A stretch of 18,304 bases of DNA from CAZUVQ01 sp964623915 (GTDB lineage Bacteria; Bacillota; Clostridia; UMGS1883; UMGS1540): the NCBI GenBank assembly GCA_964623915.1, contig CAZUVQ010000028.1:1-18304 (forward strand). The letters run 5' to 3'. Shown one piece after another: positions 1-7,870 of this stretch; position 1 is the stretch's first letter; every line of letters begins with the position of its first letter. Position numbers and translations under genes: made by a program. The notes beneath the pieces were generated by a model, which saw only the letters and a list, made by a program, of their open reading frames with translations, did no database searches and was not told where the DNA came from.

Positions 1-1822
1 CGACAAGCTGGCAATAATAGGTAATGGCCTCAGCCATTTTTTCCTCGCCGTATTCGCTTACCTTATCTGATAGTCCTTCCAATTTACCGCATTTAACGTC
101 CTCTTTTGTAAAACCTGTCAGCTTCAAAAGCATTTGTGCAGCTTTATACGATTCTGGATGTACCCCTGTGTTGTCAAAAATATCTTCCGCCTCTGTAATG
201 CGGAGAAACCCTGCACACTGAACAAAGGTTTTTGCACCTAATTTTGCAACCTTTTTAAGCTCTGCCCTTGACCTAAAACTCCCGTTTTCCTCGCGGTATT
301 CAATTATATTTTTTGAAACAGTCTTATTTATACCTGCTATATATGAAAGCAGTGAACCCGATGCGGTATTTACATTTACACCAACACGGTTAACACAGTC
401 CTCAACAACTCCACCAAGTGACTCGTCAAGGCGTTTTGGATTCATATCATGCTGATACTGACCGACTCCGATTGCACAAGGCTCTATTTTAACAAGCTCA
501 GAAAGCGGGTCAATAAGTCTTCTTGCAATTGAAACTGCACTTCTTTGCGAAACATCAAAATCCGGAAATTCCTCGGCGGCAAGCTTTGAAGCAGAATAAA
601 CGGAAGCACCCGCCTCACTTACAACCATATAATAAACCTTTCTTTCAATCTCGCCCAATAGCTCAGATACAAATATTTCTGATTCCTTTGATGCCGTTCC
701 GTTACCAATGGCAATCACTTGCACACCGTGCTTTTCTATAAGCGATTTAATTACCTTTTTGGCTTCTTCCACGCGGTTTTGCGGAGGTGTGGGATATATA
801 ATAGTTGTTGCAACAACTCTTGACGCCTCGTCAACAACTGCAATTTTACAGCCTGTCCTATAAGCCGGGTCAAGCCCCAAAACAACCATTTCACGAAGAG
901 GGGGCTGCATTAAAAGGTTCTTTAGATTTTCAGAGAAAATACCAATAGCATGTTCTCCGGCATTGTCGGTAAGCTCATTTCTCACCTCATTTTCCACAGA
1001 CGGGCGTATGAGGCGCGTATATGCATCCGCAACAGCGTTTTTTATAATTTCCTTTGAAGGAGAAGGTCTCTCACTTAAAATGTCCTTTTCTATAAAAGAG
1101 GTGATAAGCTCTGCGGTAACTTCAATAGAAACTGACAATACATTGTCCTTTTCACCTCGGTTTAAGGCGAGAATTCGGTGGGGTACTATGAGGCGCACCG
1201 GCTCTTTATAATCATAATACATTTGATAAACTGTTTCTTCTTCTGTTTTTCCCGTTGATGATAAAATTCCTGTACTCAAAAATGTTTTTCTTGATAGCTT
1301 ACGGTATTGCGCATTATCTGAAACCATTTCGGCAATTATATCTGATGCGCCTGCAATAGCTTCTTCAGCCGAGTTGACTCCTTTTTCTTCGTCAATATAT
1401 TTCTCTGCCTCAGCATAAGGATCGTCCTTCCCCTGAAGTAAAATAAACTCCGCCAAAGGTGTTAATCCTTTTTCCGCCGCCATCATTGCACGTGTTCTCC
1501 TCTTTTGCTTGTAGGGACGGTATAAATCCTCAACCTCCTGCAACGTCACAGCTTGTAAAAGCTTGTCCGTAAGCTCCTGCGTCAGCTTACCCTGCTCGTC
1601 AATCAAGCGAATAACCGCCTCACGCCTTTCATTTAAGCTGCGAAGGTATGTCAGCCTGTCAAAAAGATTGCGAAGTGTTGTATCATCCATCGAACCGGTC
1701 ATTTCTTTCCTGTATCTTGCAATGAACGGTATTGTATTTCCCTCATCAAGCAACGTAATAACACTTTGAACGTACTTAACATTTTGGGAAAGCTCCTGTG
1801 CTAAAATCTGCGCTAATTCCAT
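1..1822 (-). CDS. tex: Transcription accessory protein Tex (partial, C-terminus off the left edge)
   Basis: Tex is a nucleic-acid-binding protein linked to transcription and, in some pathogens, toxin expression. The frame is open from ATG at 1820-1822 to the left edge, giving 607 codons; family members are about 720-780 residues, so only the C-terminal part with the S1 RNA-binding domain should be missing. Seen in the translation: the helical N-terminal region (MELAQILAQELSQNV), a YqgF/RNase H-like core near residue 314 (GLDPAYRTGCKIAVVD), and a helix-hairpin-helix region at about residues 478-550 (VGVNVNTASGSLLSYIAG), then NTGVHPESY. I checked the reading frame at three separated points and found no frameshift. 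GAGGG lies 6 bases before the ATG. It is divergent from uxaC and has its own promoter and a leader hairpin. Identification is firm; its role in this organism is not known. Confidence 0.95.
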   Translation of the reverse strand, partial: MELAQILAQELSQNVKYVQSVITLLDEGNTIPFIARYRKEMTGSMDDTTLRNLFDRLTYLRSLNERREAVIRLIDEQGKLTQELTDKLLQAVTLQEVEDLYRPYKQKRRTRAMMAAEKGLTPLAEFILLQGKDDPYAEAEKYIDEEKGVNSAEEAIAGASDIIAEMVSDNAQYRKLSRKTFLSTGILSSTGKTEEETVYQMYYDYKEPVRLIVPHRILALNRGEKDNVLSVSIEVTAELITSFIEKDILSERPSPSKEIIKNAVADAYTRLIRPSVENEVRNELTDNAGEHAIGIFSENLKNLLMQPPLREMVVLGLDPAYRTGCKIAVVDEASRVVATTIIYPTPPQNRVEEAKKVIKSLIEKHGVQVIAIGNGTASKESEIFVSELLGEIERKVYYMVVSEAGASVYSASKLAAEEFPDFDVSQRSAVSIARRLIDPLSELVKIEPCAIGVGQYQHDMNPKRLDESLGGVVEDCVNRVGVNVNTASGSLLSYIAGINKTVSKNIIEYREENGSFRSRAELKKVAKLGAKTFVQCAGFLRITEAEDIFDNTGVHPESYKAAQMLLKLTGFTKEDVKCGKLEGLSDKVSEYGEEKMAEAITYYCQLV

Positions 1823-1846
1823 TTTTTGCCCTCATTTCTTTGCGGT

Positions 1847-1872
1847 GGAAGAATAAAAAAGCAAATTCTTCC
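1847..1872 (-). repeat. Inverted repeat (leader hairpin) in the tex 5' UTR
   Basis: GGAAGAAT at 1847-1854 pairs perfectly with ATTCTTCC at 1865-1872 around a 10-base A-rich loop (U-rich in RNA of the minus strand would be GCTTTTTT). It lies between the tex -10 box and the tex ribosome-binding site, so it would form in the tex mRNA leader. No U-tract follows the stem in the tex direction, so it is not a classical terminator. It may affect mRNA stability or be a protein-binding site; function unknown. Confidence 0.5.
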
Positions 1873-1885
1873 TAAAATTATATTC

Positions 1886-1914
1886 ATTTTATCATATTTT
1901 GAATTTCTTAACAA
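1886..1914 (-). promoter_or_regulatory. Sigma-A promoter for tex
   Basis: On the minus strand, TTGTTA (1909-1914) and TAAAAT (1886-1891) are separated by exactly 17 bases. Transcription would start near 1879, giving a leader of about 57 bases that contains the hairpin at 1847-1872. Confidence 0.6.
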
Positions 1915-1933
1915 GTATTTTTAATATTTTTGA

Positions 1934-1962
1934 TTGAAACTGAAACAGAAAGGTGGTATACT
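1934..1962 (+). promoter_or_regulatory. Sigma-A promoter for uxaC, with extended -10
   Basis: TTGAAA (1934-1939) and TATACT (1957-1962) are separated by 17 bases, with TGG directly before the -10 box (an extended -10). Start of transcription would be near 1969, about 31 bases before the chosen uxaC start. The in-frame TTG at 1934 is therefore part of the -35 box rather than a start codon. No clear operator or catabolite-response element was seen. Confidence 0.75.
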
Positions 1963-1999
1963 ATTCTTTAAATGGAATTATCGGAAAGGATTGAAATTT

Positions 2000-3406
2000 A
2001 TGAAAAACTTTATGGATGTGAATTTTTTACTGCAAACCGAAACATCTCAGCGGCTTTATCATGATTATGCAGCAAAAATGCCTATTATTGACTATCACTG
2101 TCATTTAAGCCCAAAGGAAATCTGTGAAGACAGGAAGTTTAAAAACATAACAGAAATAATGCTTGGCGGTGACCATTATAAATGGCGCCAGATGCGTTCA
2201 AATGCCATTAGCGAGGACTATATTACAGGGGATAAGCCTGATTTTGATAAGTTTTTGGCTTTTGCAAAGACTTTAAAATATGCAATAGGCAACCCTCTTT
2301 TTCACTGGACGCATCTTGAGCTTCAAAGATATTTCAAAATTTACGAAATATTAAATGAAGAAAGTGCTAAAAGTATTTATTACAGGGCAAACGAAATGAT
2401 TCAAGGCGATGATTTCACAGCACAAAAACTTATAGAAAAATCCGGTGTTGCTATAATTTGCACAACAGATGACCCATGTGATACCCTGGAATATCATATA
2501 AAAATAAAAGAAAATGGCAAAATGAAAGCACAGGTGCTGCCTACCTTCAGACCCGACAAGGCTGTTGAAATTACAAAGGAAACCTTCCTTCCATATACTG
2601 AAACCCTTGAAAAGGTATGTGGGAAGAAAATTTCATCCCTTGCCGATTTAAAGGCTGCTATGGTTGCGAGAATTGATTTTTTTGCAAGTATTGGCTGCCG
2701 CCTGTCCGATCATGCATTGGGTGGAGTTCCTTTTTGTGCAGGCACTGAAAGTGAAGCGGACAATATATTTTGTAAAGCAAAATCAGGCGAATGTGTATCC
2801 CCTTCTGAGGAAGCGCTTTATAAAACGAATATTCTTACCTTCTTTGCAAGGGAATACCATAAGAGAGGCTTTACAATGCAGCTGCATATAGGAGCACTTC
2901 GCAACAACAATGAGAGGATGTATAAAAAGTTAGGGCCTGATACAGGTTTTGATTCAATAAATGACCTTGCAATAGCAGAGCCTCTTTCAGCTCTTCTTAA
3001 CTCATTTGACAAGGAAAACACCCTTCCAAAAACAATTCTTTACACACTAAACCCTAAGGATAATTACGTTCTTGGAACTATGCTTGGAAACTTCCAGTCA
3101 GCAGATGCACCTTCAAAAATTCAATTCGGTTCCGGATGGTGGTTTAATGACCAGCGTGACGGTATGGTTGAGCAAATGAAATCTTTGGCTAACCTTGGCC
3201 TTTTAGGCAGATTTGTCGGTATGCTGACAGACTCGAGAAGTTTTCTATCATATCCAAGACACGAGTATTTCAGGCGTATTATGTGTAATCTTATCGGTGG
3301 TTGGGTTGAAAACGGAGAATACCCTGCTGATTTTGATGCTCTTGGCGAAATCATCAAAGGAATATGCTACGAAAATGCAAGGACTTATTTCGGATTTAAT
3401 ATTTAA
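2000..3406 (+). CDS. uxaC: Glucuronate (uronate) isomerase
   Basis: UxaC interconverts D-glucuronate and D-fructuronate, and D-galacturonate and D-tagaturonate, the first cytoplasmic step of uronate catabolism. The 468-residue product matches the family length (about 466-470). It begins with a typical helix (MKNFMDVNFLLQTETSQRLY), followed by the amidohydrolase-fold metal motif His33-Cys-His35 (IIDYHCHLSP). Further family-like blocks include TTDDPCDTLEYH, LHIGALRNNN, FGSGWWFNDQRDGM and LTDSRSFLSYPRHEYFRR. I chose ATG 2000 because GGAAAGGA (1983-1990) lies about 9 bases upstream; the longer frame back to TTG 1934 would start within the promoter and add 22 atypical residues. The next gene follows after 17 bases, so the two are probably co-transcribed. 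No other uronate genes (uxaA, uxaB, kdgK, kdgA) are in the window. Confidence 0.95.
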   Translation: MKNFMDVNFLLQTETSQRLYHDYAAKMPIIDYHCHLSPKEICEDRKFKNITEIMLGGDHYKWRQMRSNAISEDYITGDKPDFDKFLAFAKTLKYAIGNPLFHWTHLELQRYFKIYEILNEESAKSIYYRANEMIQGDDFTAQKLIEKSGVAIICTTDDPCDTLEYHIKIKENGKMKAQVLPTFRPDKAVEITKETFLPYTETLEKVCGKKISSLADLKAAMVARIDFFASIGCRLSDHALGGVPFCAGTESEADNIFCKAKSGECVSPSEEALYKTNILTFFAREYHKRGFTMQLHIGALRNNNERMYKKLGPDTGFDSINDLAIAEPLSALLNSFDKENTLPKTILYTLNPKDNYVLGTMLGNFQSADAPSKIQFGSGWWFNDQRDGMVEQMKSLANLGLLGRFVGMLTDSRSFLSYPRHEYFRRIMCNLIGGWVENGEYPADFDALGEIIKGICYENARTYFGFNI

Positions 3407-3423
3407 TTCAGAAGGTTACTCAA

Positions 3424-4752
3424 ATGATAAAAAAATTAATTACAATCGTGCTTGCAGTGGCAATACTATTTTGTATTGTTCCGGCAGCACATGCTGATAA
3501 CATAAAAGTAATATGTAACGGAGAACCGCTTAATACCGATGTTGAACCTGTAATTATTGACAGTAGTGTATACGTGCCTGTAGGTAATGTATGCCGCAGT
3601 ATGGGGGCCGCTGTTATCTGGGATGAACAAAACCAGATTGCCACAATCTCACTTGGGAATGACACGTTTTCCATATACGTTGGAAGTACTTATATGGAAA
3701 AAAACGGTTTTCGGCTGACAAACTCCTCAACTCCTTTTCTTGAAAGAGAGAGGGTTATGGTTCCGCTTCGGCTTCTTTCGTCATGCCTTGGGTACAGTGT
3801 TGACTGGGATAGCAATACATATACGGCATACGTTTTTAATCCAAAAAAAATATTTTATAAAATCAGCGATACTAATTCCATTACATTTTCTTCAAAATAC
3901 AACAGTACACAGGATATCGCTATAGACTTTCGCCCAACAGGTGCAAACAGTCTGCCTGATTTTTATAAAATCTTTCTGGTATATAATACAGAAAGTTATC
4001 CTGCATATAAATTGAGTGACTCTTTTTGCCTTTATGAAAGCACTACCGATTGGCATTCTCCCTTTGGTATCAGGGCAACAGAAAATATTGACGGTGATTA
4101 CATAACAGGGAATACGCATTTTACCGGCGGCAACCATGCATATACAAACACTTCCGAAGGGGCCAGTACCGCCAAATTAAAATATATTGATTTTTTTGCG
4201 GATGACAAGCCTATTTTCGGCGGAGAAGGCTATTGTGACAAGCTTAAAATACACTGGATTAACAGCGTTGCCGCAACAAATACAAAGCGCGTTGACGGAA
4301 GCGGCAGATTTGTTATGGAAGAAGAACATATAGCTGTCTTTGATGGTATAAAGTGGACGGAAACCGTCACCCTTTTGCCAACAGAAGAAATATTAATTGA
4401 TTTTGTTTACGGATTTCAGGCGGAAGTGCGAGGGGTTTGGGACACAGCAGTGACATATTCAAAAAATGACAGCACATCTGTGACATATGATGGTTCAACG
4501 GGTTCGTATTCAGAATTTTCCGATGTAAATTCAGTAACATGTGTAAAAAACACAAATTGCTTGTCCATAACGCTTGATACTGAGTTTGGAATTGGTAACC
4601 GCAAACAGTTTTTTACTGACAAAAATGGTGCATTTACTACGAATTACGGCAAAGTATATTTAAATATTGTCAACGGAAATTCAATACACGCTCATGCCGG
4701 AGAAAGCTATTCGTACCGTGGCACCTATAAATTCTATTCATTGGAAAAATAA
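3424..4752 (+). CDS. Secreted protein: copper-amine-oxidase-N-like domain plus unknown C-terminal region
   Basis: The 442-residue product has a clear Sec signal peptide (KK, then a hydrophobic stretch, with likely cleavage after AHA at residue 24). Residues about 26-135 look like the copper amine oxidase N-terminal domain (PF07833), a non-catalytic extracellular module common in Clostridia: VYVPVGNVCRSMGAAVIWD, then RVMVPLRLLSSCLGYSVDWD. This domain alone does not imply oxidase activity. Residues about 140-442 are rich in Thr, Ser, Asn and aromatic residues and look like beta-sandwich sequence. They carry a distinctive block DWHSPFGIRATEN, then THFTGGNHAYTNTSEG near residues 225-245; I do not recognise this family with confidence. 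AGAAGG (3410-3415) precedes ATG 3424. It lies 17 bases after uxaC and ends in a strong terminator, which suggests, but does not prove, a role in binding or processing uronate-containing polysaccharide. Confidence 0.8.
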   Translation: MIKKLITIVLAVAILFCIVPAAHADNIKVICNGEPLNTDVEPVIIDSSVYVPVGNVCRSMGAAVIWDEQNQIATISLGNDTFSIYVGSTYMEKNGFRLTNSSTPFLERERVMVPLRLLSSCLGYSVDWDSNTYTAYVFNPKKIFYKISDTNSITFSSKYNSTQDIAIDFRPTGANSLPDFYKIFLVYNTESYPAYKLSDSFCLYESTTDWHSPFGIRATENIDGDYITGNTHFTGGNHAYTNTSEGASTAKLKYIDFFADDKPIFGGEGYCDKLKIHWINSVAATNTKRVDGSGRFVMEEEHIAVFDGIKWTETVTLLPTEEILIDFVYGFQAEVRGVWDTAVTYSKNDSTSVTYDGSTGSYSEFSDVNSVTCVKNTNCLSITLDTEFGIGNRKQFFTDKNGAFTTNYGKVYLNIVNGNSIHAHAGESYSYRGTYKFYSLEK

Positions 4753-4770
4753 ATGTATGTTTATAGATAG

Positions 4771-4805
4771 AAAAAAGCTTGACCCGTTTTGGATCAAGCT
4801 TTTTT
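4771..4805. terminator. Bidirectional rho-independent terminator between the uxaC operon and galK
   Basis: AAAAAAGCTTGACCC and GGATCAAGCTTTTTT form a 15-position stem with one C/A mismatch around the loop GTTTT. The A-tract on one side and T-tract on the other let it terminate both the plus-strand uxaC unit and the minus-strand gal unit. It sits between the stop codons of the two convergent genes. Confidence 0.9.
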
Positions 4806-4810
4806 ATTAA

Positions 4811-5995
4811 TTATCTTATCTCACGTCCGCCATCTGCGGCACCTGTTATGTAAAATGATGGCTCATAGCCTATCTTCGCGGTGTATTCGGCTTTAACCTT
4901 TTTGCAGAATTCCTCAGCATAATTATCCTCAACAATGCTGACTGTGCATCCGCCAAAGCCGGCACCTGTCATACGAGAACCAAGACAACCTTCATTTTTT
5001 CTTGCGGCGCAAACAAGAGTATCAAGCTCCTCCCCTGTCACCTCATAAAGGTCACGCAAAGATTTATGCGAAGCGTTAATCAGTTCGCCAAATGTTTTTA
5101 TATCTCCGCTGTTTAAAGCTTTCACAGATTTTATTACGCGATCACATTCATAAATGACATGCTCCGCACGTTTTCGGACTATTTCGTCTTTTATCACTGA
5201 TTTATTGTCTTCAAACTGCTGTACCGTAACATCAGCAAGATAATTTATATCGGGCAGAACCTTCTTTATATCTGACAAAGCTCTTGTGCACTCTTCAAAC
5301 CTTTCATTGTATTTAGAGGTAATAAGGCTTCTTTTTTTATTGGTGTTTGATATTATTATACTCTTTCCTTTTAAGTTCAAAGGAACATGCTTATACGAAA
5401 AATCCTTGCAGTCAAGGAAAATCGCATGGTCTTTTTTACCCATGGCAGAAGCAAACTGATCCATAATTCCGCATGAAACACCGATGTAATTATTTTCTGC
5501 TCTCTGACCGATTAAAGCCATTTTAACCATATCAACCTTTTCATTTTTTCCGCTTTTTTCATTTGCGAATGTGGCAAAACACAATGCCGTTGCAACCTCA
5601 ATAGCAGCTGATGAAGATAACCCTCCCCCATGTGGAACAGTATCATCATACAATAATTCGCATCCGCAAAGGTCATATCCGTCTACCATAAGCTCTGAGG
5701 CAACACCCATTTGATAATTACCCCACTCAAGTTCACGGTAACTGTTGACATTATTAAGGTCTCCCTCAACACAAATTTCAAGGTCAGTTGCCTGCATTAT
5801 TACTTTGCTGTCGCTCCTTTTTCTTGCTGCAATTGTTGTTTCAAGGCAAATAGCGGCCGGAAAAACGTAGCCGCCATTATAGTCCGTATGTTCTCCGATA
5901 AGATTCACCCTGCCTGGGGACTTGAATATACGAATATCTGCCTCATCGCCGCCATATCGCTTAATAAACTCTATTTTTACTTCTTCTACAGTCAT
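4811..5995 (-). CDS. galK: Galactokinase
   Basis: GalK phosphorylates alpha-D-galactose at C1 with ATP, the first committed step of the Leloir pathway. The 394-residue protein is a complete GHMP kinase: galactokinase signature GRVNLIGEHTDYNGG (residues 28-42), ATP-binding loop PHGGGLSSSAA (121-131), probable catalytic base Asp179 in CGIMDQFAS, and the C-terminal GHMP motif GSRMTGAGFGGC (339-350). I chose ATG 5995 over the in-frame TTG two codons upstream because GGGAGG is 8 bases from the ATG but only 2 bases from the TTG. It follows galT with a 14-base gap that contains this ribosome-binding site, so galT-galK form an operon. It ends against the shared terminator at 4771-4805. No mutarotase or UDP-galactose epimerase gene is present nearby. 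Confidence 0.96.
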   Translation of the reverse strand: MTVEEVKIEFIKRYGGDEADIRIFKSPGRVNLIGEHTDYNGGYVFPAAICLETTIAARKRSDSKVIMQATDLEICVEGDLNNVNSYRELEWGNYQMGVASELMVDGYDLCGCELLYDDTVPHGGGLSSSAAIEVATALCFATFANEKSGKNEKVDMVKMALIGQRAENNYIGVSCGIMDQFASAMGKKDHAIFLDCKDFSYKHVPLNLKGKSIIISNTNKKRSLITSKYNERFEECTRALSDIKKVLPDINYLADVTVQQFEDNKSVIKDEIVRKRAEHVIYECDRVIKSVKALNSGDIKTFGELINASHKSLRDLYEVTGEELDTLVCAARKNEGCLGSRMTGAGFGGCTVSIVEDNYAEEFCKKVKAEYTAKIGYEPSFYITGAADGGREIR

Positions 5996-6009
5996 CTTCA
6001 ATTCCTCCC

Positions 6010-6975
6010 TTATTTCGACAAAAACTTTGAATACGCCTCCCTTAGTTCCTCAGCTTTTTCCTCAGGACAAGTGGGGTTACAGTGTGCCCATGCTCCTGTT
6101 TCACTGGATGCGTTGAATTTCTGCTTATTCCTGTCCCTCATTGGCGGAAAAAACTCAATATGAAAATGATAGTGAGAATTATCACCGCTGTTAACAGCAC
6201 CCTGATGCATACACATCATATAAGGGAATGTGTAATCAAAAAGACAATCAAGCATTCCTGCCGTGTTTTTTATGCTTTCTGCAAGGTTTTTCTTTTCTCT
6301 TTCATTAAAATCCGTAATATATTGCTTGTGAGACTTTGAGGCAATATAAACTCCATAGGGATATTCCGACCAAAAAGGTAAAAATACAATAAAATCTTCG
6401 TTTTCAAATATTATTCTTTTGTTAAACTCTTTTTCGGTTTTTAAAATATCACATACCAAGCAGTTACCCGTTTTTTCCATATGTTCGCGCGAAGCTTTCA
6501 ATTCAAGCTCTAACTTTTTGGGGATTACAGAATAACCATAAATCTGGCCATGGGGATGTGGCATTGTAACTCCCACAACATCGCCACGGTTTTCAAAGAT
6601 AAAAACATATTTTATCTTTTCATCAGAGCTTATTTCCTCAAAACGCTCACACCAAAGATTAACAAGCTTTTGTATGTGGGGGAGAGGGAGCTCGGGTAAT
6701 GTTACCGTATGCTCTTTTGAATATAAAATAACCTCACACTTACCGTAACAAGGTGCTGTTTTATAAATCCCGACAGCAACATCATCCGGTTTTTGAGGGG
6801 TTTGGCTCAGTGCGGGGAAATCATTATCATATTTGTATACATCAAAATCATCAGGCACCTTACCGCTGCCAGGGCAAAATGGACACCAATCCTTTGGCAT
6901 CTGTGGGCGGTTCTGCCTGTGTGATGCTATCATAACCCAATCATTGGTAAGTGGGTTAAAACGTAATTCAGCCAT
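6010..6975 (-). CDS. galT: Galactose-1-phosphate uridylyltransferase
   Basis: GalT exchanges UMP between UDP-glucose and galactose-1-phosphate, producing UDP-galactose and glucose-1-phosphate. The 321-residue protein belongs to the HIT-like GalT family (GalT class I): N-terminal FNPLTNDWVMIA, zinc ligands Cys31 and Cys34 in CPFCPGS, His89 in KEHTVTLPEL, and the active site His140-Pro-His142 in MPHPHGQIYGY, where His140 would be the zinc ligand and His142 the uridylylated nucleophile by comparison with E. coli GalT. The C-terminal metal-site region SHYHFHIEFFPP is intact. It is somewhat shorter than the E. coli enzyme (348), as is common outside proteobacteria. It is the first gene of the galT-galK operon and is preceded by a consensus promoter at 7016-7044. 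Confidence 0.96.
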   Translation of the reverse strand: MAELRFNPLTNDWVMIASHRQNRPQMPKDWCPFCPGSGKVPDDFDVYKYDNDFPALSQTPQKPDDVAVGIYKTAPCYGKCEVILYSKEHTVTLPELPLPHIQKLVNLWCERFEEISSDEKIKYVFIFENRGDVVGVTMPHPHGQIYGYSVIPKKLELELKASREHMEKTGNCLVCDILKTEKEFNKRIIFENEDFIVFLPFWSEYPYGVYIASKSHKQYITDFNEREKKNLAESIKNTAGMLDCLFDYTFPYMMCMHQGAVNSGDNSHYHFHIEFFPPMRDRNKQKFNASSETGAWAHCNPTCPEEKAEELREAYSKFLSK

Positions 6976-7015
6976 CTAACCTATCATTCCTTTCTGTCAA
7001 AAATCACGTGGCTAA

Positions 7016-7044
7016 ATTATATTACCTTTTGCAATACTTGTCAA
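7016..7044 (-). promoter_or_regulatory. Consensus sigma-A promoter for galT-galK
   Basis: TTGACA (7039-7044) and TATAAT (7016-7021) match the consensus perfectly with a 17-base spacer on the minus strand; transcription should start near 7009. The -35 box overlaps the TGA stop codon of the upstream small membrane-protein gene. A CACGTG palindrome at 7005-7010 falls at the predicted start site. With both boxes perfect, induction by galactose would need a repressor, but no clear operator could be assigned. Confidence 0.85.
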
Positions 7045-7280
7045 GTTCTTCTGGTAAAAAATTCATATATAAGTCCGCATACAATGCCCTCGGCAAATAA
7101 AATTGCAGCTGTTTCGGACATATGGCATGACAAATATAAATCTTTTAATCCTCGCCCACTGCACACAGAAATATATAGTGCACACGACAGAAGCAATAAC
7201 CCGGATATGATACCTATGTATATCATATACCTGGCAGGTTTTGACAACGTATTAATTTGGTTTACAATTCTCCCAATCAT
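7041..7280 (-). CDS. Small two-helix membrane protein of unknown function
   Basis: The 79-residue product has two predicted transmembrane helices, at about residues 19-39 (MIYIGIISGLLLLSCALYIS) and 56-74 (ETAAILFAEGIVCGLIYEFF), joined by a short loop containing CSGRG and LSCHMS, and a short basic tail (TRRT). I do not recognise the family. ATG 7280 is preferred because GGAG lies 8 bases upstream; the in-frame GTG 7289 is too close to that site. A promoter (7306-7334) stands directly upstream, which supports a real gene. It ends inside the galT promoter, so transcripts may read into galT-galK, but this gene has no obvious link to galactose. Confidence 0.65.
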   Translation of the reverse strand: MIGRIVNQINTLSKPARYMIYIGIISGLLLLSCALYISVCSGRGLKDLYLSCHMSETAAILFAEGIVCGLIYEFFTRRT

Positions 7281-7305
7281 GTTATTCACTCCATTTCTAC
7301 TATAT

Positions 7306-7334
7306 ATTCTAACAAAAAATTAAAGTTTTTTCAA
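7306..7334 (-). promoter_or_regulatory. Sigma-A promoter for the small membrane-protein gene
   Basis: On the minus strand TTGAAA (7329-7334) and TAGAAT (7306-7311) are separated by 17 bases, and the gene's ribosome-binding site follows about 15 bases after the -10 box. Confidence 0.6.
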
Positions 7335-7459
7335 TGTATAAGATAATCCATAAATGCAAATTTCGACTTATTAATACAAATTATTACATATTTCCCTATA
7401 ATTTATTATTGTAAATTATTTCCAATTCTTGCTGTGTCGAATATTGCGACGGAAAGTTA

Positions 7460-7488
7460 TTGCATATTGAACGAAATACTGTTATTAT
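7460..7488 (+). promoter_or_regulatory. Probable sigma-A promoter for the DUF6514-like gene
   Basis: TTGCAT (7460-7465) and TATTAT (7483-7488) are separated by 17 bases. The 55-base leader leads to the ribosome-binding site at 7531. The roughly 125 bases between this promoter and the divergent one at 7306-7334 are AT-rich and hold nothing else that I can identify. Confidence 0.5.
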
Positions 7489-7543
7489 GTTTATTACACT
7501 CCCCCAGTTGAGGGCTGAATTTTTTAGATTGGAGAACCATATT

Positions 7544-7792
7544 ATGAAAAAGTTAAAAGTTTTGTCAAAAAAAGTCGAAGGTTATAACCTAAAGCTGACG
7601 CTAACTCAGACTGATGGTTACCTTGATCACGGCCCTGTTTATGGATTAATCGGAGAAACTGATGATGATGTCTGCATTATTCCAGAAATCGGTACTGATT
7701 TAAAATTTGCAAACAGGCTTTTTGAAAAACTATTCCGTAACGATGTTATGCCTTGTACTTTATCGGATATAATAAAGGACCTTGTAATTTAA
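7544..7792 (+). CDS. Small hypothetical protein, possibly DUF6514 family
   Basis: The 82-residue product has no signal peptide, membrane segment or cysteine motif. It reads as a short beta-rich start (KKVEGYNLKLTLTQ), a central VYGLIGETDDD, then PEIGTDLKFANRLFEKLFRN and DVMPCTLSDIIKDL. The pattern of YGI-like strand, helix, then P-x-x-L-x-D-hydrophobic resembles DUF6514, a family of small clostridial proteins without known function; I recall the pattern and have not searched it. ATG 7544 is chosen because GGAG at 7531-7534 lies 9 bases upstream and a promoter precedes it; the longer frame back to TTG 7460 begins in the -35 box. It is a single-gene unit ending near the hairpin at 7871-7900. 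Confidence 0.6.
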   Translation: MKKLKVLSKKVEGYNLKLTLTQTDGYLDHGPVYGLIGETDDDVCIIPEIGTDLKFANRLFEKLFRNDVMPCTLSDIIKDLVI

Positions 7793-7870
7793 TTATGATT
7801 GTAGGTACATAAAAATCAGGATGAATATGAACTATTTATTATCAGTTTTTCGAGCAGTCTTTTAAAAACT

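Noticed and set aside
1934..1999. Upstream extension of uxaC from TTG 1934
   Set aside because: The TTG is part of the -35 box and the added 22 residues are atypical; ATG 2000 has a good ribosome-binding site and gives the family length.
3424..4752. Copper amine oxidase enzyme
   Set aside because: Only the non-catalytic N-terminal stalk-type domain is recognisable; no catalytic oxidase domain fits the remaining 300 residues.
5711..6163. 150-codon plus-strand open frame spanning the galT-galK junction
   Set aside because: Antisense to two certain genes, with no recognisable motifs or ribosome-binding site.
7005..7010. CACGTG palindrome near the galT transcription start as an operator
   Set aside because: Only 6 bases long with no flanking symmetry and no second copy; too short to call.
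7460..7543. Upstream extension of the DUF6514-like gene from TTG 7460
   Set aside because: It begins in the probable -35 box and has no ribosome-binding site; GGAG at 7531 points to ATG 7544.
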